The notes under the pieces: model-generated
What the model saw: the letters and a program-made list of their open reading frames with translations, nothing else
Told to the model about the DNA's origin: nothing
Databases searched by the model: none
In this document: positions 18,564 to 27,017 of the stretch, one piece after another
Position numbering within the stretch: the stretch's first letter is position 1
How the letters are laid out: every line of letters begins with the position of its first letter
Position numbers and translations under genes: made by a program
From: Actinomycetota bacterium
GTDB lineage: Bacteria; Actinomycetota; Acidimicrobiia; Acidimicrobiales; Ilumatobacteraceae
Reading direction: 5' to 3'
DNA length: 39,666 nucleotides
Assembly (NCBI GenBank): GCA_016213625.1
Contig: JACQZZ010000067.1
Coordinates: 1-39,666 of the forward strand

Positions 18564-19897
18564 CGATCCACTTCTCCCAGGACGGGGTCGACCGACGAGA
18601 TGACGGCGACCGCGTCGGCGACCAGACCGCCGCGCATCATGTGCGGCAGGCACTGGATGTTGACGAACGACGGTGCCCGCACGTGCATGCGATACGGGGT
18701 GGGCGAGCCGTCGCTGGCGATGTAGCAGCCGATCTCGCCACGCGGGCTCTCGATGGCCATGTAGACCTCGCCTTCGGGCACCTTGAAGCCCTCGGTGAAG
18801 ATCTTGAAGTGGTGGATGAGCGCTTCCATGCTCTCGTCGATACGAGCACGCGGCGGCGGGGTGACCTTCTTGTTCTGGATGCGGAAGTCGCCACCGGGCA
18901 TGCGATCGAGGATCTGGTGCACGATGCGGATGCTCTCGCGCACCTCGTTGAGTCGAATGGCGTACCGGTCGAACGCATCGCCATAGCTGCCGACCACCAC
19001 GTCGAACTCGACCTCGGGGTAGCGCAGGTAGGGCATGTCGCGGCGAAGGTCCCACGGCACACCGGTGCTGCGCAGGATGGGGCCGGACGCACCGAGCGCG
19101 GTGGCTTCCTGCGCCGTGATGACACCGACGCCCTGCAGGCGGTCGCGCCAGATGGGCTGGCCCGTCATGAGGATGTCGTACTCCTCCAGACGCGGCGGGA
19201 TCATCTCCAACAGGTGCAGCACGTCGTCGCGCCATCCGGCCGGCAGGTCGGCGGCGACGCCACCGGGGCGGATGAAGTTGTGGTTCATCCGAAGGCCGGT
19301 GACCTTCTGGAAGAAGCGCAACACTTCCTCGCGCTCGCGCCAGCCGTAGATCATCATGCTGACGGCGCCGATGTCCATGCCGTTGGTGGCGAGGAACAGC
19401 AGGTGGCTGCTCATGCGATTGAGTTCGCTGAGGAGCATGCGCATCCAGACGGCGCGCTCGGGAATGTCGTCCTGGATGCCGAGCAGCTGCTCGACCGCCA
19501 TGGAGAACACGAGCTCGTTGTTCAACGGGCTCAGGTAGTCCATTCGGGTGACGTTGGTGCCGCCCTGCATGTAGGTGAGCTGTTCGGCGGTCTTCTCCAT
19601 GCCGGTGTGGAGGTAGCCGATGATGGGCTTGCAACGCAGCACGGTCTCGCCCTGCAGTTCGAGCATCAGACGCAGGACACCGTGGGTGCTGGGGTGCTGG
19701 GGACCCATGTTGATGATCATCGTCTGATCCTCGGAAGGATCGACGGGGATGTCGCCGAGCTTGGCCGCCTCGGCCTCGCTCATGCGCAACACGGCACCGA
19801 CTTCGCGGAGGAGTTCGCGAGCGGTGATCTCGCTGCGCGGCTTCAGGCCCTGTTCGGGCTCGTTGCCGCCGCGGATGACGTCGACGATGCCGCTCAT
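18560..19897 (-). CDS. nuoD: NADH-quinone oxidoreductase subunit D
   Basis: The 49-kDa-type subunit lining the quinone reduction site, 445 residues. GPQHPSTHGVLRLML contains the conserved His loop at the quinone headgroup. HTGMEKTAEQLTYMQ, MDYLSPLNNE and the C-terminal APSFVNIQCLPHMMRG are family signatures. About 50 extra N-terminal residues precede the core. The start ATG at 19897 overlaps the nuoC stop by four bases (ATGA). Confidence 0.97.
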   Translation of the reverse strand: MSGIVDVIRGGNEPEQGLKPRSEITARELLREVGAVLRMSEAEAAKLGDIPVDPSEDQTMIINMGPQHPSTHGVLRLMLELQGETVLRCKPIIGYLHTGMEKTAEQLTYMQGGTNVTRMDYLSPLNNELVFSMAVEQLLGIQDDIPERAVWMRMLLSELNRMSSHLLFLATNGMDIGAVSMMIYGWREREEVLRFFQKVTGLRMNHNFIRPGGVAADLPAGWRDDVLHLLEMIPPRLEEYDILMTGQPIWRDRLQGVGVITAQEATALGASGPILRSTGVPWDLRRDMPYLRYPEVEFDVVVGSYGDAFDRYAIRLNEVRESIRIVHQILDRMPGGDFRIQNKKVTPPPRARIDESMEALIHHFKIFTEGFKVPEGEVYMAIESPRGEIGCYIASDGSPTPYRMHVRAPSFVNIQCLPHMMRGGLVADAVAVISSVDPVLGEVDR

Positions 19898-20424
19898 GCC
19901 GGGCTCCGCTTCGAGAAGTCGGCGCTGAACTGCACCGGGATGCGGCTCGGGTCGACGTCCTTGCCCAGCGGGTGGCCGTCCCAGTCCTCGGGCATCAGGA
20001 TGCGGGTGAGGTCGGGGTGGTCGTCGAAGCGGATGCCGAACATGTCGAACACCTCGCGCTCCATGGCCTCGGCGCCGGGATACAGATCGAACGCGCTGTG
20101 AATGGTGGGGTCGGCCTCTGGCACCTGCACGCGCACACGAATGCGCTCTCGGCGCTCGATGGACAGCAGGTTGACGACCACTTCGAACCGCTCGGCGGCG
20201 ATGCCCTCGGGCAGCGGCCGGCCGGGGTACAGCAGGTAGTCGACGGCCGTGAGATCGGCACACATGGTGAACGTCTCGTCGAGCAGGGTGCGCAGCAGAC
20301 CGATGTACTGGTCGCGCGTGGGATGCAGCACTCGCTGGCCACGGCTGTCGGTGAGCGGCACGCCGTGCAGTTCGCTCGGCGCCTCAGGCGCGGTGACGGA
20401 TTCGGGGGTGGTGTCGTCGCTCAT
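19894..20424 (-). CDS. nuoC: NADH-quinone oxidoreductase subunit C
   Basis: The 30-kDa-type peripheral subunit, 176 residues. The C-terminal signature EREVFDMFGIRFDDHPDLTR then ILMPEDWDGHPLGKD is unmistakable. NuoC is separate from NuoD here, unlike the fused NuoCD of E. coli. It starts 3 bp after the nuoB stop. The N-terminal 20 residues are acidic and probably disordered. Confidence 0.97.
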   Translation of the reverse strand: MSDDTTPESVTAPEAPSELHGVPLTDSRGQRVLHPTRDQYIGLLRTLLDETFTMCADLTAVDYLLYPGRPLPEGIAAERFEVVVNLLSIERRERIRVRVQVPEADPTIHSAFDLYPGAEAMEREVFDMFGIRFDDHPDLTRILMPEDWDGHPLGKDVDPSRIPVQFSADFSKRSPA

Positions 20425-20427
20425 GGC

Positions 20428-21051
20428 TCACCGCGTTCCCAGGATGACGGGGACCGGCTGTTCGCCCGCAGCGATCTCGGTGACGTGCACGTTGGCTCCG
20501 GCGCCGGTCTCCTGCCGCCGCTTCAGCAGCTGGCCGTCCTCGATGAGCTGGTGCAGCGTCTCGATGGCGTGGATGAGCGTCTCGGGCGTGGGCGGGCAAC
20601 CCGGTGCATACACGTCGACCGGCACCACCTGGTCGACACCCTGCACGATGGCGTAGTTGTTGAACATGCCACCGCTGCTGGCGCACACGCCCATGCTGAT
20701 GACCCACTTGGGCTCCATCATCTGGTCGTAGACCTGACGCAACACCGGTGCCATCTTCTGGCTGACCCGACCGGCCACGATCATGATGTCGGCCTGGCGG
20801 GGCGACGCCCGGAAGACCTCCATACCGAACCTGCTGATGTCGTAGTGGGCACCGCCGGTGGCCATCATCTCGATGGCGCAGCAGGCGAGACCGAACGACG
20901 CCGGCCACGAGCTGCGGCTGCGCGCCCAGTTCACCAGGTCTTCGAGCTTGGCGGTGATGGCGTTGTGCTGGATACCACCCATGCCGTCGTCGAGGATGCC
21001 CTGGACGAGGCCCTTGTCGTTGCCAGCTTGGTCGGGAGCGTCGGTGCTCAC
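20428..21051 (-). CDS. nuoB: NADH-quinone oxidoreductase subunit B (cluster N2)
   Basis: PSST-type subunit binding cluster N2, which passes electrons to quinone; 207 residues. The tandem cysteine pair Cys57-Cys58 ([10 protein letters not shown]), Cys123 ([11 protein letters not shown]) and Cys152 ([10 protein letters not shown]) are all present. The start is GTG, overlapping the nuoA stop by four bases (GTGA). A C-terminal extension of about 40 residues follows the core fold. Confidence 0.97.
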   Translation of the reverse strand: MSTDAPDQAGNDKGLVQGILDDGMGGIQHNAITAKLEDLVNWARSRSSWPASFGLACCAIEMMATGGAHYDISRFGMEVFRASPRQADIMIVAGRVSQKMAPVLRQVYDQMMEPKWVISMGVCASSGGMFNNYAIVQGVDQVVPVDVYAPGCPPTPETLIHAIETLHQLIEDGQLLKRRQETGAGANVHVTEIAAGEQPVPVILGTR

Positions 21052-21509
21052 GCGGCACTCTCCTCGGGACGACCCTCCAGGCCGACTCGGCGGATGGTGC
21101 TGGTGGTGGTGCGTTCAGCCGACACCGCGGACTCGAGCCGACGCTGCTTGGCCGCAGGGCCCCACTCGAGCGCACCGCGAGCGACGACGTAGACGAACGC
21201 CGCGAAGAACACCACGCTGAAGGCGATCATCTCCCAGAAGGCGTACGAGCCCAGGAACGCTCGGTCGACCGCGAACGGGTAGATGAAGATGAGCTCGATG
21301 TCGAACATGATGAACAACATCGCGACGACGTAGAACGTGACCGGGAAGCGCTCGGGTGGCTCGCGGCTGGGCACGATGCCGCATTCGTACGGGGCCTGCT
21401 TTGCCGCCGACGGACGACGGGGCGCGAGCAGGCGCGAGGCGCCGAAGCTGAGTGCGCCGAACAGCGTCGCGACGATGAGCAGGACGATGACCGGCAGGAA
21501 TTGACCCAT
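21048..21509 (-). CDS. nuoA: NADH-quinone oxidoreductase subunit A
   Basis: Small three-helix membrane subunit, 153 residues. [20 protein letters not shown] holds the conserved loop Cys and acidic residue near the quinone site, and [14 protein letters not shown] the membrane acidic residues. It has a 30-residue polar C-terminal tail not needed for the core. It is the first nuo gene but has no separate promoter region: the preceding gene stops 3 bp upstream. Confidence 0.96.
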   Translation of the reverse strand: MGQFLPVIVLLIVATLFGALSFGASRLLAPRRPSAAKQAPYECGIVPSREPPERFPVTFYVVAMLFIMFDIELIFIYPFAVDRAFLGSYAFWEMIAFSVVFFAAFVYVVARGALEWGPAAKQRRLESAVSAERTTTSTIRRVGLEGRPEESAA

Positions 21510-21512
21510 GGA

Positions 21513-22328
21513 TCAGGCCTTCGCTGGCAGTGCCTTGGCTGCGAGGTTTGCACGCACGTGACGATCACGACGGTGCAAGAGCCAGCAGAGGATGAGGAAG
21601 ATGATGAGCGACGAGATCGTGATGATGGCCGCCGGAGTGCGCTTCGCACCCGGGTCGCGCACCATGTACACGTACTCGTGGGACCGACTGGTGTCCACCA
21701 CTGGGCGGGCCGGCGCGCGGCCCGGCTCGGTGCGCTGCGGCACCAGCGGCGCCACCTCGACGAGGGCGTAGTGAGGGTCGTGCCAGAACGCGAGGAAGTC
21801 GATGCGTTCGTCCCAGAACGTGGGGTGACGACCGCCGCCCTTCTCGTACACGCCCACCACGGAGAACTCACCGGCAGCGAGAGCGCCGGACTCCTCCATG
21901 AACACCGTGCCGCTGGAGCCGGCCTGCTGGAATGCGGGCGATGCCGGATCGAGCTTCGTCCAGCCGGATTCCTGGATGGCATCGGAGGCAGCCGCGGCAT
22001 CGGCCGGGAAGTCGCCGGTGGGCTCGAACGGAGCGATGACCACACCGGTCTCGTACAGCTTCGATGGGTCGCGAATGACGGTTTCTCCCGCCACGGGCTT
22101 CCACGACGCCTCCGGGCCGAGCAGGCCCTTGCCGTAGGACCACCAGATGGCGCCCATGAGGAACATCCACCCGGCGAGACCGGCGAAGGCCACGAGGAAC
22201 CCGAGACGGGCACCCATGTTGGTGCCGAGGATCAGGTAGATGCTGCCGCACAACACCGCCACCGAGATGATGACGATGAGGGTGCCACGCAGCTCCCACT
22301 CCCAGTTCACAGCCAGCAGTGCACTCAT
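21513..22328 (-). CDS. Uncharacterised membrane protein at the bc complex / complex I junction
   Basis: A 271-residue protein I do not recognise. Helices are predicted at about residues 15-34 and 42-62 and at a C-terminal segment about 231-250 (IITISSLIIFLILCWLL). A soluble domain of about 165 residues lies between the second and third. That domain includes YVYMVRDPGAKRTPA just before the last helix and has no cysteine or haem motif. It overlaps the dihaem cytochrome c stop by one base and ends 3 bp before nuoA, so it is made with both complexes. An assembly, accessory or tethering role is possible but is inference. A GTG one codon upstream (22331) is an alternative start. Confidence 0.8.
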   Translation of the reverse strand: MSALLAVNWEWELRGTLIVIISVAVLCGSIYLILGTNMGARLGFLVAFAGLAGWMFLMGAIWWSYGKGLLGPEASWKPVAGETVIRDPSKLYETGVVIAPFEPTGDFPADAAAASDAIQESGWTKLDPASPAFQQAGSSGTVFMEESGALAAGEFSVVGVYEKGGGRHPTFWDERIDFLAFWHDPHYALVEVAPLVPQRTEPGRAPARPVVDTSRSHEYVYMVRDPGAKRTPAAIITISSLIIFLILCWLLHRRDRHVRANLAAKALPAKA

Positions 22329-23404
22329 CACAGACTCCGCACGTATTCGACGATGGCCTTGATCTGCTCATCGGTGAGCATGTGGCCGAAACCGGGCATC
22401 CGGCCACTGCCCTGGCCCTGCATGCCGTACTTCTTGCCGTTCACAGAGCCGGCCTTGATGAACGAGATCATGTCGGCCTCGGTCGGGAAGTGCGAGTTGG
22501 TGGCACCTCCGGTGAGGTTCCAGCCCATCCCGCCCTGCGCCGTGACGCCGGGATCGCCGTAGCTCCAGCCCTGCGTGTGGCAGCGAGCGCAGCTGTACGC
22601 ACCCGACGCCAGGTCGAGGTTGAACAGCGCTTCACCCTCGCTGGCGCCAGGGTTCGCGGCCAGGTACACGTCGACCGCCTTCTGGATCTCGTCCTGCGTG
22701 GTGGCCGGCAGCGTGCCGCCGTCGCACACGTACGGATCGGCGTCCTTGGTGACGCTGGTGTCGGTGAGGCAGCCCTCGGGCTGGATCTGGATGCTCTCGA
22801 GGTAGACGAGCAGGGTCTCGATGTTCTGCTCGGTCATCGGGCCACCGCCGGGGGCACCCCACGCCGACATCGGCGAGAAGGGGCGCCCATAGTTGAGGAT
22901 GAACCGGACTTCTTCCTTGCTGAACCGGTAGAACACCGTGTTCAACGCCGGAGCGAACCAGTTGACCGCGCGCACGTCGCCGGTGTTCGGGTCGGTGACC
23001 GCGTATGGGGCCTGGCCACCGGTGGCCTTCATGCCGCCGTGGCAACCGGAGCAGTTGAAGCCACCGTTGGCGGTGCTCTCGAACAGATCGGAGCCCCAGC
23101 CGATGAACTCCTCCTGCTTCTTGTCGATGGCCCCGGCCTGACGGTCGGGCTCGAGGATCCAGTACACCGGAAGACCGATGACCATGGTGGCGAGCAGGAT
23201 GACACCGAGGAACTGCATCCGCTCGAGGCGGCGGCCCTCCAACGTCTCGTCGTCGTAGTACGGCTTCCGGTTCGGCGCCATCTCGACCTCGGAGCCGAGC
23301 TCCTTGCGGGCAGATGCGTTGTTCAGGAAGTAGTACGTGATCCAGCCGATGGTGACCACGGCGAAGATCACCCAGGCGACTGCCGTGGTGTTCAGTGCGA
23401 TCAT
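22328..23404 (-). CDS. Dihaem cytochrome c of the cytochrome bc complex
   Basis: A membrane-anchored dihaem c-type cytochrome, 358 residues. Two hydrophobic helices at about 7-27 and 64-84 precede an exported part with haem sites CSGCH (Cys118, Cys121, His122) and CARCH (Cys272, Cys275, His276). The second domain has a late MPGFG segment that can supply an axial Met. It overlaps the Rieske stop by one base. Position after Rieske makes it the haem c subunit of the complex, but its two-helix N-terminus differs from the QcrC of typical Actinobacteria. Confidence 0.9.
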   Translation of the reverse strand: MIALNTTAVAWVIFAVVTIGWITYYFLNNASARKELGSEVEMAPNRKPYYDDETLEGRRLERMQFLGVILLATMVIGLPVYWILEPDRQAGAIDKKQEEFIGWGSDLFESTANGGFNCSGCHGGMKATGGQAPYAVTDPNTGDVRAVNWFAPALNTVFYRFSKEEVRFILNYGRPFSPMSAWGAPGGGPMTEQNIETLLVYLESIQIQPEGCLTDTSVTKDADPYVCDGGTLPATTQDEIQKAVDVYLAANPGASEGEALFNLDLASGAYSCARCHTQGWSYGDPGVTAQGGMGWNLTGGATNSHFPTEADMISFIKAGSVNGKKYGMQGQGSGRMPGFGHMLTDEQIKAIVEYVRSL

Positions 23405-24267
23405 CAGTGCGAACCTCCGCCGCCGGTGATGCAGTGCGGACCCTCGGCCTCTTGGCCGGTGGTGTTGGTGCCGATGGGGGCACCCGTGAACACCGTCGAC
23501 GTGTCGATGACGACATCGCCGGTGCTCCCGACGGTGACGGCGAACTGGTCCATGCCGCGGGGCGCGGGACCGGCCTTCTTCTCGCCGACGCGGTTGTACT
23601 GCGAACCGTGGCACGGGCACTCGAACCACTGGCTGCTCTTGCACTCGGGCACGCGGCAGCCGAGGTGCGGGCACTTCTGGTACAGCGCCACGATGCCGGA
23701 CTCCATACCACCCAGGACGGGCTGGTACTCGCTGACACCCTTGGCCTTGGGCAGCGCTTCGGCCGGGTACTCGGTGATGTACGAACGGGCGCTGGAGCTG
23801 TAGAAGAAGCCGCCATTGCTGGCGATGCTGGACAGGATGTCGTCGAGCTTGCCGACGTTCACCTTGCCACCGAACACCGGGGCGGCCGTGGGCCACAGGA
23901 ATGCCACGAAGGCACCGGCTGCGAACGTGCCGAGACCGGCGCCCATCAGCGTGACGGTGGCGCGGTTCAACAGTTGGCGGCGGCTGACGCCGATGGCTTC
24001 TTCGTCGGGGGCGACCCACACAGCGGGGGCCGACGACTCGGGCACGACGAGGCTGGCCTCGCGGGCCTCGACGGCAGCACGCTCGACCTCTTTGCCCGTG
24101 GGGGCAACGGGGGCGTCGACGGCCGCGTCCTTGTCGCGGCGGCGCGTCTCGCGGCTGAGCGCACCGGCGCCGCGCACGTCGCTCTTGCGAGCGGCAGTGA
24201 GCAGCACCACGGCGAACAGCACGACCAGGACGGCGACTGCGATGGCGATGATGGCAGCGGAACTCAT
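23404..24267 (-). CDS. Rieske [2Fe-2S] protein of the cytochrome bc complex
   Basis: A 287-residue Rieske protein, with residues numbered from ATG 24267. Box I is CPHLGC (ligands Cys199 and His201) and box II is CPCHGS (ligands Cys217 and His220), with Cys204 and Cys219 placed for the usual disulfide. There is an N-terminal helix at about 4-24, then about 70 residues of charged linker, then a second helix at about 105-125 after SRRQLLNRA. That two-helix layout is longer than in b6f-type proteins. The C-terminal tail after residue 265 is Gly-rich. It follows the subunit IV-like gene by 13 bp. Confidence 0.92.
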   Translation of the reverse strand: MSSAAIIAIAVAVLVVLFAVVLLTAARKSDVRGAGALSRETRRRDKDAAVDAPVAPTGKEVERAAVEAREASLVVPESSAPAVWVAPDEEAIGVSRRQLLNRATVTLMGAGLGTFAAGAFVAFLWPTAAPVFGGKVNVGKLDDILSSIASNGGFFYSSSARSYITEYPAEALPKAKGVSEYQPVLGGMESGIVALYQKCPHLGCRVPECKSSQWFECPCHGSQYNRVGEKKAGPAPRGMDQFAVTVGSTGDVVIDTSTVFTGAPIGTNTTGQEAEGPHCITGGGGSH

Positions 24268-24280
24268 GACAGCAGATGCC

Positions 24281-25060
24281 TCACAATTCGAAGAAGATGC
24301 CGTCACGCCACGGGAGCGTGAAGTTGAAGCCAGGACCCCGGAAGAACGAACCGATGATGACGAGCACGGCCCAGAACATGAGGTGCACGGTCATCAGCGA
24401 GGTCGCGAACTTGCGATCCTCGGGCTTGTTCGACGGGTTCTTGTCGATGTACGGAGCCAGGATGAGCACGATGAGGCCCACGCCCGGAATCGTGACGCCG
24501 GCGATCATCGGGTGGAACATCGTGAGGAGTTCCTGCAGACCGAGGAAGTACCACGGTGCCTTCGAGGGGTTCGGCGTCTTGTTGATGTTGGCCTGCTGCA
24601 ACAGCGGGGCGTTCACGAAGATCGAGAAGAAGAACGTGAACGAGATGCAGGCGAGGGCCGCGACGAACTCGGCGGCGAGCAGGTGCGGCCACGTGTGCAC
24701 CTTGTCGACCGGTGAGGCCTTCACGTCCTGGATGCTGCCGCTCTTGACCACGGTGAGCAGACGCTGGGTGTGACCGCCGGGGCCGGCACCCACGGGCACG
24801 CCGCCACCGGCGGGCGCCGCGGCGACCACGCTGGCAACCTTCTCCTGCACGGCCACGCCACCGCCACCGGCGCTGTCGGCCTGGGCCTTGCGCGCCTTGC
24901 TGCGCTCGAGCAGGTGCGCAGGAATGCGCGGGTCTGCGGCGGGCTCGTCGGCGCTGGCTGCTGCAGCTGCAGCAGGTGCGTCGGACGCGCCTTCGTCGGC
25001 CGCTGCCTTCTCGCGCGCGGCCTGTGCCCGCTTGAGGAGGTGTTCGGGGATTTCAGTCAT
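24281..25060 (-). CDS. Cytochrome b C-terminal part (subunit IV-like)
   Basis: A 259-residue protein whose C-terminal half (from about residue 125) matches the subunit IV / C-terminal cytochrome b domain, with three helices. NPSKAPWYFLGLQELL aligns with the Qo-site loop, reading APWY where bc1-type proteins have PEWY. The first 120 residues are unlike subunit IV: charged and Ala-rich, with two copies of a motif, IPEHLLKRAQAAREKA at 4-19 and IPAHLLERSKARKAQA at 46-61. The same motif opens the cytochrome c at 27018. It starts 16 bp after the cytochrome b6-like gene. Confidence 0.9.
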   Translation of the reverse strand: MTEIPEHLLKRAQAAREKAAADEGASDAPAAAAAASADEPAADPRIPAHLLERSKARKAQADSAGGGGVAVQEKVASVVAAAPAGGGVPVGAGPGGHTQRLLTVVKSGSIQDVKASPVDKVHTWPHLLAAEFVAALACISFTFFFSIFVNAPLLQQANINKTPNPSKAPWYFLGLQELLTMFHPMIAGVTIPGVGLIVLILAPYIDKNPSNKPEDRKFATSLMTVHLMFWAVLVIIGSFFRGPGFNFTLPWRDGIFFEL

Positions 25061-25076
25061 CGATCGCCTCCTTCAC

Positions 25077-25862
25077 TCACAACGGACCCGAGATGCCGCC
25101 GTCTTTGCGGACACGCCAGAAGTGGATGGCCATGAAGATGACGATCACGAAGGGCAGCATCAGCACATGGAGCACGTACCAGCGCAGCAGCGTGTCGCCA
25201 CCGATCTCCTTGCCACCCAACAGCACGAACCGCACCTGGGTACCGATGACCGGCGAGTAGCCCATCATGTTGGTACCCACGGTGACCGCCCACAGCGCCA
25301 GCTGGTCCCACGGGAGCAGATAGCCGGTGAAGGACAGCAGCAGGGTGAGCATGAGCAGCACCACACCGATGACCCAGTTGAACTCACGCGGGGGCTTGTA
25401 CGCACCGTGGTAGAAGACGCGGGCCATGTGCAGGAACACGCTGAGCACCATGAGGTGGGCACCCCATCGATGCATGTTTCTGACCAGGAGACCGAACGTC
25501 ACCGAGGTCTGCAGGTTCGAGATGTCGTTCCATGCCTGCACGTCGGTGGGTCGATAGAAGAACATCAGGAAGATGCCCGTCACCGTGAGCAGGATGAACA
25601 GGAAGAAGCTGAGGCCACCCAGGCAGAGGGTGTAGCTCACCTTCACCGCATGGCGCTTCACCTTCACCGGGTGCAGGTGGTACAGCACCGAGTTCATGAT
25701 GACGTAGCTGCGGTTGCGCGGGCTGTCGGTGTAGCCCTTGCGGAAGATGGACCCGGGCCGGAAGATGCTGCTCCAGGCCTGGCTGCCCTGGACACCGTCG
25801 AGCGTCTTGTTCAGACGTTCTTTGGCGGTGGGCTTGGGAGTGTCGTCGAGGATCTTTGCCAT
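25077..25862 (-). CDS. Cytochrome b6-like subunit (N-terminal cytochrome b)
   Basis: The haem-b subunit of a split cytochrome bc complex, 261 residues and four helices. Haem ligand pairs are His131/His145 (spacing 13) in helix B and His232/His247 (spacing 14) in helix D; the 14-residue spacing is that of b6-type proteins. SFTGYLLPWDQLALWAVTVG is the conserved Qo-side helix C region. The gene ends before the subunit IV domain, so cytochrome b is split as in b6f and firmicute complexes. It lies 9 bp after the ferredoxin gene. Confidence 0.93.
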   Translation of the reverse strand: MAKILDDTPKPTAKERLNKTLDGVQGSQAWSSIFRPGSIFRKGYTDSPRNRSYVIMNSVLYHLHPVKVKRHAVKVSYTLCLGGLSFFLFILLTVTGIFLMFFYRPTDVQAWNDISNLQTSVTFGLLVRNMHRWGAHLMVLSVFLHMARVFYHGAYKPPREFNWVIGVVLLMLTLLLSFTGYLLPWDQLALWAVTVGTNMMGYSPVIGTQVRFVLLGGKEIGGDTLLRWYVLHVLMLPFVIVIFMAIHFWRVRKDGGISGPL

Positions 25863-25871
25863 TTCTCTTCC

Positions 25872-26285
25872 TCAGAACCGCATGCCGTAGGCGTAGCCGT
25901 GGTTGTTGGTACGGGTGTGGGAGTCGCCGGTCTTCCCCGGAGCGCCGGCCTTGCCGAGGATGATGACCCCGGTCGGGCAGCGGTCCACGCAGAGCTGGCA
26001 ACGCGTGCAGATGTCGTCGTCGATGATGAACACGACGTTGTCGCTGGGGTCGAGCCCCGGCTTCTCGGTGCCGGTGGATTCCGCGATGGCGTCGGGTGTC
26101 ACCATGTGGATGCACTTCCACGGGCAGATGTCGACGCAGCCCTCGCACATGATGCACTCGGTCTGGTCGATGTGGATGAACTGCTTGGGCTTCACCGCTT
26201 TCGACAGGTAGTCGGCGTCCACTTCGACGAGCAGGTAGTCGTCGGTGTACGGCATCATCGGCGGGTTGGCGTCGGTCTTCGCCAT
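25872..26285 (-). CDS. 2x[4Fe-4S] ferredoxin-like protein linked to the bc complex
   Basis: A 137-residue soluble ferredoxin. Motif one is CIMCEGCVDICPWKC (Cys44, 47, 50, 54, with an additional Cys58); motif two is CTRCQLCVDRCP (Cys93, 96, 99, 103). About 35 residues separate the two motifs and a Gly/Asn/Tyr-rich tail follows. It is sandwiched between a small membrane protein and cytochrome b6, with gaps of 3 and 9 bp, so it is probably a partner or subunit of the bc complex. It may pass electrons from a low-potential donor to quinone; that role is inferred. Confidence 0.88.
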   Translation of the reverse strand: MAKTDANPPMMPYTDDYLLVEVDADYLSKAVKPKQFIHIDQTECIMCEGCVDICPWKCIHMVTPDAIAESTGTEKPGLDPSDNVVFIIDDDICTRCQLCVDRCPTGVIILGKAGAPGKTGDSHTRTNNHGYAYGMRF

Positions 26286-26288
26286 GCG

Positions 26289-26777
26289 TCAGCCCTTCTT
26301 CACCAGCGGACGACCGAAGGTGCTGGTGGCGACTTCCGTGCCGGGCGTCGCGTCGCCGCGCTTCTGCCACTTGCTCCAGAGGAAGATCATGAGGCCGAAG
26401 AACCAGAGGTGGATGACGATGACGACGATGTCGCGGACCGCTTCGTACGACATGGTGATCGGGAAGCTGCCGCCGAGTGCGGTGGGCTTGAAGATGTCGC
26501 CGGGCCCGTAGATGATGAGATTCTTCGTCCAGCCCAGTTCCTTGTCGGCGTGGTCGATGAACTGGTGGGGAGCCACACCGAAGGCGATGAACATCAGGCC
26601 GAACACGTAGGTGGCGGCCAGCATGGCCTCACCCCAACTGGTGGGCGTGCCCTTCGGGCGGCGCTTCATGTACGGCAGCACGAGCAGCGCCCCACCGGTG
26701 GCGAGGAAGAAGGAGAAGAGGAACGCGACGTTCATGCCGGGCCACTTCAGTGGGTTCGTTTCGAATGCGATCAGCAA
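26289..26777 (-). CDS. Uncharacterised small membrane protein heading the respiratory operon
   Basis: About 162 residues with three predicted helices: MNVAFLFSFFLATGGALLVL, a segment around AATYVFGLMFIAFG, and IVVIVIHLWFFGLMIFLW near the C-terminus. Histidines in GVAPHQFIDHADK and VIVIHLWF could be ligands, but no known motif is evident. TTG at 26777 is chosen because GAGGAAGGG lies about 8 nt upstream; ATG at 26735 (14 codons inside) has no comparable ribosome-binding site. It is the first gene of the respiratory directon, 3 bp before the ferredoxin. Function unknown; a membrane anchor for the ferredoxin is one idea. Confidence 0.75.
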   Translation of the reverse strand: MLIAFETNPLKWPGMNVAFLFSFFLATGGALLVLPYMKRRPKGTPTSWGEAMLAATYVFGLMFIAFGVAPHQFIDHADKELGWTKNLIIYGPGDIFKPTALGGSFPITMSYEAVRDIVVIVIHLWFFGLMIFLWSKWQKRGDATPGTEVATSTFGRPLVKKG

Positions 26778-27017
26778 CTCCGCTGCCCTTCCTCGTGAAC
26801 TGCTGCACGAACTGTAGCCACGCAACCCGGGGTCAGTACCAGTTCGTCCGCGAGAACGATCGATGACCTCGTCCCCCGGCGGGGTGTCACGGGGTCTGGT
26901 CTACCACGTTCGTGCTCGAACCAAGGTGCCGTTGTGAACTCGTGCACCGAACTCGTCCAGGACGTTCCGCGCGCGGATTTCCCGCTCAGGACCCTTCGCC
27001 GTCTATCGTTCACGGAC
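26778..27017. promoter_or_regulatory. Divergent control region of the respiratory operon and the membrane cytochrome c
   Basis: This 240-bp non-coding region is the only sizeable gap upstream of the 20-kb directon, so it should hold that operon's promoter on the minus strand and the cytochrome c promoter on the plus strand. Candidate -10 boxes are TACAGT (minus strand, 26816-26811) and TATCGT (plus strand, 27004-27009, ending 8 nt before the GTG). No convincing -35 boxes are seen. Confidence 0.5.

Noticed and set aside
26289..26735. ATG 26735 as start of the first gene of the respiratory directon
   Set aside because: It has no clear ribosome-binding site, whereas TTG at 26777 follows GAGGAAGGG at a suitable distance. 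It remains possible.
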